Below, piece after piece: positions 27,971-36,750 of a DNA stretch of 42,806 nucleotides; within the stretch, counting starts at the first letter, position 1; each line of letters begins with the position of its first letter. The notes under the pieces were generated by a model. That model worked only from the letters and a program-made list of their open reading frames with translations, searched no databases and was not told the origin of the DNA. The position numbers were made by a program, and so were the translations under genes. The stretch lies in the NCBI GenBank assembly GCA_001801485.1, contig MGXV01000089.1, positions 1 through 42,806 on the forward strand, given 5' to 3'. Source of the stretch: Gammaproteobacteria bacterium RIFCSPHIGHO2_12_FULL_37_14 (GTDB taxonomy: Bacteria > Pseudomonadota > Gammaproteobacteria > DSM-16500).

Positions 27971-28234
27971 ATGAAACCACTTGCAACAACACGAATGTCC
28001 TCAAAAGGCCAGGTTGTCATTCCAGAAGAAATCAGGAAGGCTTTAAAATTAACAGAAGGAAAGCAGTTCGTTGTTTTGGGGGAAAAAGACGTTATTATAT
28101 TAAAGATCATAACGTCACCGTCCATGAGGAATTTTGATCATCTTATTGCTCAAGCCAGGAAGCAAGCTGGGCGATTAGAAATTAAAAAGTCAGATATTCA
28201 AAAAATAATTAAAAAAGTGCGAAAAAAGTCGTGA
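27971..28234 (+). CDS. AbrB/MazE-type antitoxin
   Basis: This 87-residue protein has an N-terminal SpoVT/AbrB swapped-hairpin DNA-binding domain (TRMSSKGQVVIPEEIRKAL, then LTEGKQFVVLGEKDVIILK) and a basic C-terminal tail likely to wrap the toxin. It overlaps the PIN toxin gene by 4 nt (GTGA), the classic coupled antitoxin-first order, and probably represses its own promoter through the palindrome just upstream. Confidence 0.93.
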   Translation: MKPLATTRMSSKGQVVIPEEIRKALKLTEGKQFVVLGEKDVIILKIITSPSMRNFDHLIAQARKQAGRLEIKKSDIQKIIKKVRKKS

Positions 28235-28635
28235 AAATTGTTTTGGATACAAATGTTTTTATCTCTGGAATATTCTGGTCTGGGCCACCGTACCAAATTT
28301 TAAAAGCGTGGCAACAGCGAAAAATTGAGCTCATTGTATCTCAAGAAATTCTTAATGAATATGATCACGTGTCAAAAGCATTATCAGAAAAATACCCAGC
28401 GATTGACTTATCGCCATTTATTGAATTATTAACCATACATGCCGAGCTTTGTGTGCCAGAAAAATTAAAAGAACCGATTTCTCGTGACCCTGATGATGAT
28501 AAATTTATTGCCTGTGCATTATCGGCAAAGATTAAAATCATTGTTACTGGCGATAAAGATTTATTAAGCGTCTCTGGTTATCAAGGCATTAATATAATGA
28601 AGCCAAGTTCTTTTGTGAAAAAAGGTTATTTTTAA
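28231..28635 (+). CDS. PIN-domain toxin (TIGR00305-type)
   Basis: This 134-residue putative ribonuclease starts at GTG inside the antitoxin stop. PIN acidic residues are visible: Asp6 in IVLDTNVFISG, Glu near 47 in SQEILNEY, Asp-rich SRDPDDDKFIACAL, and Asp in VTGDKDLL. The pattern SRDPDDDKFIACA is typical of the PIN family paired with AbrB-like antitoxins. It is intact and likely active; RNA target unknown. Confidence 0.92.
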   Translation: MKIVLDTNVFISGIFWSGPPYQILKAWQQRKIELIVSQEILNEYDHVSKALSEKYPAIDLSPFIELLTIHAELCVPEKLKEPISRDPDDDKFIACALSAKIKIIVTGDKDLLSVSGYQGINIMKPSSFVKKGYF

Positions 28636-28685
28636 TCAGGTGATAGGAAGGTTAGTACTGCACCCATAGAAAAGTCAGAATAACC

Positions 28686-31600
28686 TTATTTTGTATGTTT
28701 AAATTGGGTTTCTCGCAATATTTGCACCGCACTGAATGTGTTTGTTTCCGCATCGGTAACTTGATTGCCTGTTAGGCTATTACCATTTTTAACACTGTTA
28801 GCAAATATTGAAAAAATCGGAGATAAATTAGTATGGCTAAGATCTCTTTTAATTCCCTTGCTTAATTTTCCAATAGATTGTGCCACTTGGCTGACGTATT
28901 TCGTGGTGGTTTGTTCTTTTAAAACTTCAAGAGTGTTGAGTTCAGGAAAGACATCAACAAAGGATTTTAATTTTTTATATCTATTATAATCAGTGGTTGT
29001 TTTGGAAGTAGTACGAGTCGGCTGCAAATGGTTGTTGAGATTATTTTTCTTACCATCAAAATGAATATCCCATATAGCTTCGGTATTATTCTTTTTCAAT
29101 GCAGGGTCGTTTGGCCGTAAGAATTGACCTCCTTGCTGTGTTTCATAAAAATAAAAATAATCTTGGCAGGCATTAATTTCTTTTAATACATTCATCATAT
29201 ATTCATTCATTTTAGCTAAATTGGTTCCTTTCAGCAAGGATTCTAAATTATTGTTAGGGGGATTGTTTGAAAAATTGATATATTGATCAAGAAATTCTTG
29301 AGTAGATAATGTAAAAAGGTCATTTTTAAATTTCAGAATATCTTGCGCTTTTTGAGTACTCTCCTCCGCTAGATCTCGGGGATAAATTGCTTTTAATAAG
29401 TTTTCAAGATGAGCTTGATCGAGAGATTTTAGAGTATTATGTATAATTTTTTTATATAATTTATTACCAATAAGCGGTGTTAATTCAGTCATTAATAATC
29501 TTTTAATTTGATTTTTATCTATTTTTGCTTCTATATCATTAAGAAAGTTTTTATTTTCTTCGATTGCTTTTTTGGTAGTGTCGATTATTTTGGTTTCTAT
29601 TATTACAGATCGAGAATCAGGTTGGATGGCTTCTTCTTTACTCATGGGTGCTTTTGCTTGATCTAATATCATTACTATGGTATCAAATTTATTTGTTTCA
29701 TCTAGGGTATCTTTTTTTAACGAAGTAAACCATTCTGGATGAGCGCTGTATACTGTTTGTAATGCTTGTTGCATTTGTTGAGGTGAACGTTGATCTTGCG
29801 AATAAGATTGTTTTACTGCGTAATTGTCGGGTACTAAAGCCAAGACATCTGCTTGGATAGTTTGAATAAAGTTAATAAGTAGATATTCTTGTATGTTGAC
29901 TAAGTGTAGTAAAGTATTTTTATCATCTTTATCAGTTACCGTCTCGTTAATTAACGTAGTCAATATATTGACAATGGCAATCGGATCATCGCTAGTTGAG
30001 AATTCGGCGAGGTGATTCAATAAGCTCTTGGACCAATCATATTTTTCGACAATAGCTTGCATTTGAGTAGCAGAAGCATGATCCAGAAGAGGGTAAAAGC
30101 AATCCTTTAGTACGCCTTTAAAAAAAGTATCTATTATTTCTGTGTCTCTTGAGATGAATGCATACATCAGGACATCTTGATTGTCATGAAGTTTCTTTTT
30201 AAGTTTTTCGGGAAGGGTATTGACTTGATTTGAAATATTGTTCACAGCATTCAGAATATTGTCGCGATGCGTTTTAATACGATCATATTGAAATAAAACT
30301 TGCTTGTCTTTTATATAAGTGGCAATTTCTTCATCTTGCTGAATAATGGGTAAGAATACTTTTTCAAAATTAAGAGCATGGTCATCAAGATTGGTTGCCT
30401 CTGCAATTTGCTCATCATGCGCAGCATAATATTTTAGCATCATGTCTAACCAATTAGCTCTTTTGCAAATGAGTTTATAAATGGCGTCACGTTGTTCTCT
30501 GGATTGACAATGTAATAACATAAAGGGTGCGATTTTATCTTTAAAGTTATTTTCAAAGACATCAGTTTTTTCTACTAAGTATTTTGATGGAGCAATTACT
30601 ATTTTTTTCATTAATTGCTCTGATTTTGTTGCGGATAATAAGCTAAATTTATTTGCTATGCGCTCAATGCTGAGCGTTTTTTTCCAGTCATAGTGGCTAA
30701 TAATCTGGGCGTAAGTTTTTTCATTAGTCATCGTTTGAATTTTTTTCGCTTCATTCTTGAGTTTATTGAACGATTTTACCTTTTTAAAAAAGGCAGTAAT
30801 GTTAGTTAAAGTATACGCAATGATGCCGATTATTTTAGCTGTTCTAGGTTGATTAAAGGTAGATTGAATATGGTGGGTTGTTTGATGAAGATGCTGCTGA
30901 ATGTTTTGCAATACAGTGACAAATTCACGACGAGTTTTAATAAAGTTATGTTCGTTGTCGTTATATATCTCTTCGAAACCATTAATCAATGTATCAACGC
31001 ATCTTCTCTCAAGCGCGTTTTGATCAATATTACCTTCTGCATCAATGTTGTTTTCTATATATAATTTAATTTCTTCGGAAAGCTTTATCCTTAAATTATT
31101 GATAATTTGTTTATGATGTAAAATTTTTGCTTTTGAATAAAGTTGTCTGGCATTATTACTATCGAGATCGTTAGGATTAAAACTTAATATATGGCCGCGA
31201 TTGGTTGTGGTAATACAATGGGGTCGTCGCGCAGGGTTTAAGCCGCGATTACGTCCTGCTGCTTGCACAATAGTTTCAGGATGATTAATGATGTCATCAT
31301 TTGTATTAACCAAAAGACCAACATGTTGCAAATTGGGGTCATTAAAACCCACTATTTTTTGATTGGTAATATAAGCGCCTATTAATCCTTTTTTAAAAAG
31401 AATATCCACTAACTCCGTATCATAGCCTTCTGGAGCAGTATTGGTTTTATAAGTATATTGTTGCATGGTCGGGTCAAGTTGCTCAAATACGCCTAATTTC
31501 CTGTTATTTTTTTCTAAGTTAAGTGGTGTATGGTTTTCCGTTAAACTTGAAAATGGTTGTTTTGGCAGAACGGTCGGCGATTTTTCTAAGCCATTCATAA

Positions 31601-33680
31601 GAAACATCGTTCGATGTTGTTTGATAAAATTCTCAAATAAATCTTTTGTTTCTTGGAAATGATTAGCCTGGTTATGTATTCTGGTGAGAAAATTGGTGTG
31701 CAACACCTTGTCTAATGGCCAATTATCAATTAAATTTAGGCTAAATGACTCCTCAATTTGTCGCCACATTAAAACGATTGTTTCAGCTATCATGGTGGCG
31801 ATTTGCGTTCTTAGCGCTTTTGATTTGATTCCATCGTGACTGAGTTGATTTTTAATGCGAGTAATAAGTACATTTTCAAGATCTTGCTTCCTTATCTCAT
31901 TTACGTTAATTTTGTTATTAGCAGCAACTTCTTTCAGGATCCCATCAATTTTTTTTCTTACCTCTTGTCTTAACGCATCTAAATTATCGAAACGTTTTCT
32001 ATCGAGTGTGACGCTATCATATCCAGTTAAAAACTGAAGTGCATTTTCAATAATGCCGTGCTGAATCCGAAAATTAAGGTAGTGGTGGTGATTAGAAAAA
32101 TCAATCGTATCTTCAATAATTTTATTAAGATTATCACCGTTGCTTACCCGGATCTTGTCTTTGACTAAATTAAAGACACGCTCTTTTCGGTTTGTTAAGT
32201 GTTTTGTTTGATGATGAGATAAATAGTCGGCATCTAAATTGTTTGATTGCAGCACCTCATAAACATGGCCGCGTGGTACTCGATTACCATTGCCATAGGC
32301 ATCTGTAATTAAAGGATTGTCTATATCTTCTTCAGGAAGCGCGATATGATTGTCTGGTAGCAATGGCTTTAATGCCGTTAGAATACCCATATTCATAACC
32401 GCATCATGACTGGTTGCATGAATAAGTGCTTTTTCTCCAATAGGTGATTCAAGATTCCATCGCAGATAATGTCGTATCTCGGATGAGTGCGAATAGAAGT
32501 TGCCTGCGTCACGTAAATGATAAGTCTTTTCTACTTCGTCCACATAGGCATGCGCTGGGCTAGTACGTTCTGGTTCAATAGAGTCAGCGAGTAACAACAT
32601 TAATTTTTGTTTGATTTGCCAAGGCTTATTGCGTGCTTTATCTTTTATCCGTTGTGCAGTGACGGTTATATTTTTAATAGGTTTAGCCAGTCCTAATTTT
32701 TCTTTTTGGGTATGTGATAATTCAACGACGGCAGTTTTGGCATGTTTATTTTCACCAATAATGATGCGATATGCATTTTCAGTGGGCGTAGCGCTTAGAA
32801 AAATGAGCGGATTTGTTTTGGATAAGAGTTCAATTCTGCGCGCGAATAATTCTGTTTTTACTAATTCTTGTTGTTCATCAATGATAAGAAATAAATTGTC
32901 TTTTTCATCACTTAATGATTGCCAACCATTATTAAATAGTAGTGCTTGATGTGTTAAGATGGTGGCGTTATTTTTTATGTCATTTGGAAGTAATTTATTA
33001 AAATCCGTTGTTAATTGCGCAACCAATGATTCACTCGGAACGGCAAATTTAGATTGAACATTTGCGAGCGATAAGACGATATACCATAGGGCTTGGGTGT
33101 AGGATTTTCCCGAGCCTGTTGTCATTTCAAATAACATGTGTGGTTGCTGACTAGGATCTTGTAGTTGGCTAATGATGTTATATAGATTGCGAACATGAAT
33201 GCTGTAAAGATCAATTTTTTTTGATCCACCAGCAGTATAGGTTTTATTATTAGATGCAAATTCAACGCCTAGTTTGGATGTTGCGACATCAAATTCGATA
33301 GGATAATGTGCCCATATATTCATGGCATCACTTTCATTGTAATGATCTAATGCATTAAATTCAGGGGCTGGTAAGTCGGTTCCATCACTATTTTTGATAG
33401 AAACGGTATAATTGTTGTTTTGGTTGTTGGTTAACGTGAGCTGATATGATTTTTTATCTAGGGTAATGTTAGCAGAATATTTTTTTTGAGTGATCAAATC
33501 TTTCAAATATTCATGAAAATACTTTCCTTCAATTTGGATCTTGCCTCTAGGGTCAGTAGCAAGATTTAAGGCGGCATAAGCTAAGTAGACGTTTTGGCCT
33601 TCTTTTATAATGTTTGCACGATTTTCTTTACTTAAAAGATTTTCATTGTTTTTATTGTTTTTGTTATTTGCAGCCAGCAT
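28686..33680 (-). CDS. Giant orphan SF2 helicase-like protein
   Basis: The protein has 1664 residues. Superfamily 2 motifs are present: Walker A FEMTTGSGKSYTQ (184-196), motif II LIIDEQQE (DEQQ at 268-271), motif III FLSATPT (294-300), probable motif V around VGFNDPNLQHVGLLVN, and motif VI VQAAGRNRGLNP (about 805-815). About 500 residues separate motifs III and VI, so a large helical insertion interrupts or links the two RecA-like domains. The C-terminal ~850 residues are helical and Gln/Asn/Lys-rich, with no recognised nuclease or methyltransferase motif. The N-terminal 180 residues are also unassigned. No restriction or defence partner lies nearby. A GAGGA SD sits 7 nt before the ATG, and a PmrA-like box plus TATAAT lies upstream. 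Candidates are a secreted effector or a stand-alone defence ATPase. Confidence 0.8.
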   Translation of the reverse strand: MLAANNKNNKNNENLLSKENRANIIKEGQNVYLAYAALNLATDPRGKIQIEGKYFHEYLKDLITQKKYSANITLDKKSYQLTLTNNQNNNYTVSIKNSDGTDLPAPEFNALDHYNESDAMNIWAHYPIEFDVATSKLGVEFASNNKTYTAGGSKKIDLYSIHVRNLYNIISQLQDPSQQPHMLFEMTTGSGKSYTQALWYIVLSLANVQSKFAVPSESLVAQLTTDFNKLLPNDIKNNATILTHQALLFNNGWQSLSDEKDNLFLIIDEQQELVKTELFARRIELLSKTNPLIFLSATPTENAYRIIIGENKHAKTAVVELSHTQKEKLGLAKPIKNITVTAQRIKDKARNKPWQIKQKLMLLLADSIEPERTSPAHAYVDEVEKTYHLRDAGNFYSHSSEIRHYLRWNLESPIGEKALIHATSHDAVMNMGILTALKPLLPDNHIALPEEDIDNPLITDAYGNGNRVPRGHVYEVLQSNNLDADYLSHHQTKHLTNRKERVFNLVKDKIRVSNGDNLNKIIEDTIDFSNHHHYLNFRIQHGIIENALQFLTGYDSVTLDRKRFDNLDALRQEVRKKIDGILKEVAANNKINVNEIRKQDLENVLITRIKNQLSHDGIKSKALRTQIATMIAETIVLMWRQIEESFSLNLIDNWPLDKVLHTNFLTRIHNQANHFQETKDLFENFIKQHRTMFLMNGLEKSPTVLPKQPFSSLTENHTPLNLEKNNRKLGVFEQLDPTMQQYTYKTNTAPEGYDTELVDILFKKGLIGAYITNQKIVGFNDPNLQHVGLLVNTNDDIINHPETIVQAAGRNRGLNPARRPHCITTTNRGHILSFNPNDLDSNNARQLYSKAKILHHKQIINNLRIKLSEEIKLYIENNIDAEGNIDQNALERRCVDTLINGFEEIYNDNEHNFIKTRREFVTVLQNIQQHLHQTTHHIQSTFNQPRTAKIIGIIAYTLTNITAFFKKVKSFNKLKNEAKKIQTMTNEKTYAQIISHYDWKKTLSIERIANKFSLLSATKSEQLMKKIVIAPSKYLVEKTDVFENNFKDKIAPFMLLHCQSREQRDAIYKLICKRANWLDMMLKYYAAHDEQIAEATNLDDHALNFEKVFLPIIQQDEEIATYIKDKQVLFQYDRIKTHRDNILNAVNNISNQVNTLPEKLKKKLHDNQDVLMYAFISRDTEIIDTFFKGVLKDCFYPLLDHASATQMQAIVEKYDWSKSLLNHLAEFSTSDDPIAIVNILTTLINETVTDKDDKNTLLHLVNIQEYLLINFIQTIQADVLALVPDNYAVKQSYSQDQRSPQQMQQALQTVYSAHPEWFTSLKKDTLDETNKFDTIVMILDQAKAPMSKEEAIQPDSRSVIIETKIIDTTKKAIEENKNFLNDIEAKIDKNQIKRLLMTELTPLIGNKLYKKIIHNTLKSLDQAHLENLLKAIYPRDLAEESTQKAQDILKFKNDLFTLSTQEFLDQYINFSNNPPNNNLESLLKGTNLAKMNEYMMNVLKEINACQDYFYFYETQQGGQFLRPNDPALKKNNTEAIWDIHFDGKKNNLNNHLQPTRTTSKTTTDYNRYKKLKSFVDVFPELNTLEVLKEQTTTKYVSQVAQSIGKLSKGIKRDLSHTNLSPIFSIFANSVKNGNSLTGNQVTDAETNTFSAVQILRETQFKHTK

Positions 33681-33727
33681 ATCCCATTCCTCGTTTGTTT
33701 TCTTCTATCTCATCTAAGTAGCGGTTA

Positions 33728-33760
33728 ATTATAATAAAAATTTATTAAACTTTTCTTATG
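33728..33760 (-). promoter_or_regulatory. PmrA-like box plus -10 for the SF2 giant
   Basis: On the minus strand, CATAAGAAAAGTTTAATAAA (33760-33741) has a good downstream half-site (TTTAAT) and a weaker upstream one (CATAAG) 11 bp away. TATAAT (33733-33728) begins exactly 7 nt after the box and 47 nt before the ATG. The divergent intergenic region is otherwise unremarkable, apart from an imperfect GTTG/CAAC hairpin at 33841-33863. Confidence 0.5.
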
Positions 33761-33928
33761 GATAGCCAAATGAGGAATATATTTTTTATTAGAGCATTAT
33801 ATTTTTGTAATTATTTGATAATATTGAATATTTTTAGATGGTTGCGGGGCTAACATCCCTCAACATTGAATGGATGTGTTCTTGTTTGCTACTAGCATGC
33901 TAAATTTTTCTGCGATAAAGTTACCTAC

Positions 33929-35053
33929 ATGGATACTTATTTTTCGTCAACCGAATTAGCCTACTATGCAAGGCAAATGAATCTGTCAGAGATTGGCATG
34001 ACGGGCCAATATAAACTGAAGCAAGCTCGTGTTGGATGTGTTGGTGCGGGTGGCTTAGGTTCTGCCGTCATGATGTATTTAGCTGCGGCAGGTGTCGGTA
34101 CGATTGGGATCATCGATGATGATTGTGTAGACATTTCTAATTTACATCGACAATTGCTTTATACTTATGCAGATAGTGGATGTAAAAAAACTCTAGTCGC
34201 AAAAGCTCGCTTACAACAACTCAATCCTGCTATTGAGATTATTACACATGATGTACGATTAAACACTGCGAATGCACTCGCTATCCTTAATCAATATGAT
34301 CTTATTGTCGATGGCAGTGATAATTTTACTACTCGATATGTAGTAAATGATGCTTGCTTTTCTTTAAACAAGGCGCATATTTATGCGAGTATTTCGCAAT
34401 TTGCTGGCCAATGCGCTACCTTTGTACCAAAGAAAGGGCCTTGTTTTCGCTGTTTATTTGCTATCCCACCTCCAATAGATTTAATACCAAATTGTGCTCA
34501 AGGTGGTGTAATAGGCGCGCTCCCCGGTATATTGGGAACTTTACAAGCCATGGAAGTAATAAAATTAATTTTATCTATTGGGCAACCATTAATTGGCAGA
34601 TTATTATTGTTTGATGGTTTATCCTTACAATTTCGTGAGTTAACTATTTCACCCAATCCGGAATGTAAAGTATGTCGTTATGAGCAACTGTTTAGTGATT
34701 TATCTTACGCAGATAAACCAGTTTGTGCAGTTGATTCTCCTGAAATATCAGTGTATGAATTACAGCGATTAAAACAAGAAAACATAGATTTTTTATTACT
34801 CGATGTGCGTGAGCCAATGGAATATGAAATTGGTAATTTACAAGGAGGACAGTTAATTCCGCTTAATCATTTACCTCATAGATTAGCAGAATTAGACCGA
34901 AAGAAGTTTACAATAGTTTATTGTCAATCAGGTCAACGAAGCAAACGCGCAGTAGAATTACTGATTCAGCATGATTTTGTCAATGTACGTAGCTTACAAG
35001 GAGGCATGAAGGCATGGATAGAGCAAATTGATCCGCTGATGGAAAAATATTAA
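33929..35053 (+). CDS. MoeB/ThiF-type adenylyltransferase fused to rhodanese
   Basis: The 374-residue protein has two domains. The E1-like domain (about 10-245) has the ATP loop GAGGLGS (39-45), NLHRQLLY, and the zinc Cys pairs C172-FR-C175 and C249-KV-C252, with PNCAQGGVIGALPG between. The rhodanese domain (about 270-370) has active-site Cys332 in YCQSGQRSKRA. Such MoeZ/MOCS3-like fusions adenylate and then thiolate the C-terminus of small sulfur carriers (MoaD, ThiS, CysO). No carrier gene is adjacent, so the pathway (molybdopterin, thiamine or tRNA thiolation) is open. Confidence 0.92.
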   Translation: MDTYFSSTELAYYARQMNLSEIGMTGQYKLKQARVGCVGAGGLGSAVMMYLAAAGVGTIGIIDDDCVDISNLHRQLLYTYADSGCKKTLVAKARLQQLNPAIEIITHDVRLNTANALAILNQYDLIVDGSDNFTTRYVVNDACFSLNKAHIYASISQFAGQCATFVPKKGPCFRCLFAIPPPIDLIPNCAQGGVIGALPGILGTLQAMEVIKLILSIGQPLIGRLLLFDGLSLQFRELTISPNPECKVCRYEQLFSDLSYADKPVCAVDSPEISVYELQRLKQENIDFLLLDVREPMEYEIGNLQGGQLIPLNHLPHRLAELDRKKFTIVYCQSGQRSKRAVELLIQHDFVNVRSLQGGMKAWIEQIDPLMEKY

Positions 35054-35121
35054 GTAGAGAGGTGGGAAAGTGTCGCTCGCATTCAAATTGTAGAAAGGTA
35101 TTAAATGAAGGTAGGAAGCCA

Positions 35122-36678
35122 ATGCAAACATCTCAATCCGCTGAGCCTAAATCAATATTGATTAAACTATTAACTAAATATCATGGACAAATCATTTTGT
35201 TTTTTGTTCTTCCGGTTAGTTTTCTATACGATTTTATCTTGGGGTGTCGAAACTGGATTTTTTGGAATTTCGTTTCCAATCCAAAATTGCATCATACACG
35301 CGTTAAAAAAGTGCAAGAACAAGTGATTGCATGGAATCAATCAGGTTCAACGAAACCCATGTGCACTGCTCGTCCTGCATGGATGACGATGTCTCTCCGA
35401 GTGGCAACTTTTAAAAAAGATTGTCATCGCATTAAAATAAATTTGCGCGATATATTAGAAATTGACACTCAAAAGAAAACGATTCGCGTAGAACCTCTCG
35501 TAACGATGGGCCAAATAACGCGATATCTTCTTGGGATGGGCTATGCTTTGGCAGTGATGGTAGAAATGGAAGATTTAACAGCCGGTGGTTTAGCGATGGG
35601 CGTAGGTATGGAAACCAATTCTCACCGTATTGGACTGATCCAAGAAAATATTGTTGCTTATGAATTGGTTCTTGGTGATGGAACATTAATCCATGCCACG
35701 TCTACTGAAAATGAGGATCTTTTCTATGCGCTCCCATGGTCACATGGGACACTTGGTTTTTTAGTAGCAATCGAACTTAAAATTATTCCGGTTAAATCCC
35801 ACATGCATCTTACGTATACGCCTTGTTATAGTTTAGATGAAATGTGTCAATTAGCTGAATCTTCAGCAGTCTCTGACGATGGCCCAGACTTTCTTGAAGT
35901 GATTATTTTTAGTAAGGAAAAATCAGTATTGATTAGCGGGAATTTTGCTGATGTTAAGACGCCAAAAGAAAAAACTAAGGTTAACCAGCTCAACTTTTGG
36001 TTTAAACCTTGGTTCTATAAACAGGTTGAAGAATTTTTAAAACGCGGAAAAGATGATGAATATATTCCTTTGCGTCATTATTATCATCGATATACTCGTT
36101 CTATATTTTGGGAGTTAGAATCTCTTATTCCATTTGGAAATCATCCTGTTTACAGATGGTTGTTTGGTTGGCTCGGTCCACCTAAAGTTTCTTTTTTAAA
36201 GCTAGTGGGAACACCTGAGTTACGTCGTGAGACGGTTGAAAAACACGTCGTTCAAGATTTTATTCTTCCCATCAGCGAGTTGAAACGTAGCGTCTTATTG
36301 GCCGATGAATTATTTACTATCTATCCATTATTGGTATATTTCATGCGTATTTCAGCTACTCAATACCAAGGATTCCTTCGCAAACCGGAAAAGATGTTAC
36401 TAGAGCACAATTATGGTATGTATTTTGACTTAGGAATATATGGTATTCCAGCTGCTGTAAAAAACAATCAACCATGGGATGCAAAAAGTACGATAAGAAA
36501 GGCTGAGCAATATGTACGAGAAGCAAAAGGGTATCAGTGTTTATATGCGGATATATTTGCAACGCGAGAAGAGTTCGAGCAAATGTTTGACCATACTCTC
36601 TATAAGAAAATGCGAATAAAATATAAAGCAGAAAATGCTTTTCCTTATGTCTATGATAAGGTAAGAGGCCAATGGTAG
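35122..36678 (+). CDS. DHCR24-like FAD-dependent sterol reductase homologue
   Basis: The 518-residue protein is close in length to human delta24-sterol reductase (516). The N-terminus has a hydrophobic anchor (about 25-45, ILFFVLPVSFLYDFILG). The FAD-binding PCMH domain follows: RVEPLVTMGQITRYLLGMGY, then EDLTAGGLAMGVGMETNSHRIGLIQENI, then YELVLGDGTLIHAT and LPWSHGTLGFLVAIELKIIP. The C-terminal half keeps the family features FWELESLIPFGNHPVYRWL and NYGMYFDLGIYGIP. The open frame begins at 35062, but the ATG at 35122 has AGGA 5 nt or so before it. DHCR24 reduces the side-chain double bond of sterols. A bacterium unable to make sterols would need host sterol as substrate. It lies behind the MoeB-rhodanese gene on the same strand. 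Confidence 0.88.
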   Translation: MQTSQSAEPKSILIKLLTKYHGQIILFFVLPVSFLYDFILGCRNWIFWNFVSNPKLHHTRVKKVQEQVIAWNQSGSTKPMCTARPAWMTMSLRVATFKKDCHRIKINLRDILEIDTQKKTIRVEPLVTMGQITRYLLGMGYALAVMVEMEDLTAGGLAMGVGMETNSHRIGLIQENIVAYELVLGDGTLIHATSTENEDLFYALPWSHGTLGFLVAIELKIIPVKSHMHLTYTPCYSLDEMCQLAESSAVSDDGPDFLEVIIFSKEKSVLISGNFADVKTPKEKTKVNQLNFWFKPWFYKQVEEFLKRGKDDEYIPLRHYYHRYTRSIFWELESLIPFGNHPVYRWLFGWLGPPKVSFLKLVGTPELRRETVEKHVVQDFILPISELKRSVLLADELFTIYPLLVYFMRISATQYQGFLRKPEKMLLEHNYGMYFDLGIYGIPAAVKNNQPWDAKSTIRKAEQYVREAKGYQCLYADIFATREEFEQMFDHTLYKKMRIKYKAENAFPYVYDKVRGQW

Positions 36679-36750
36679 ACACAGTTATCTAAATACTACT
36701 CAATATTGCCTAACAAAGCTTTAATACATTGAGAAATTATCGCGCTTTTT

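Noticed and set aside
32611..32949. 112-codon plus-strand open frame inside the SF2 gene.
   Set aside because: It is antisense to the helicase motif region, has unnatural composition and no ribosome binding site.
28686..33680. Type III restriction (Res) subunit.
   Set aside because: No Mod methyltransferase is adjacent, no nuclease motif is seen at the C-terminus, and motif spacing does not fit.
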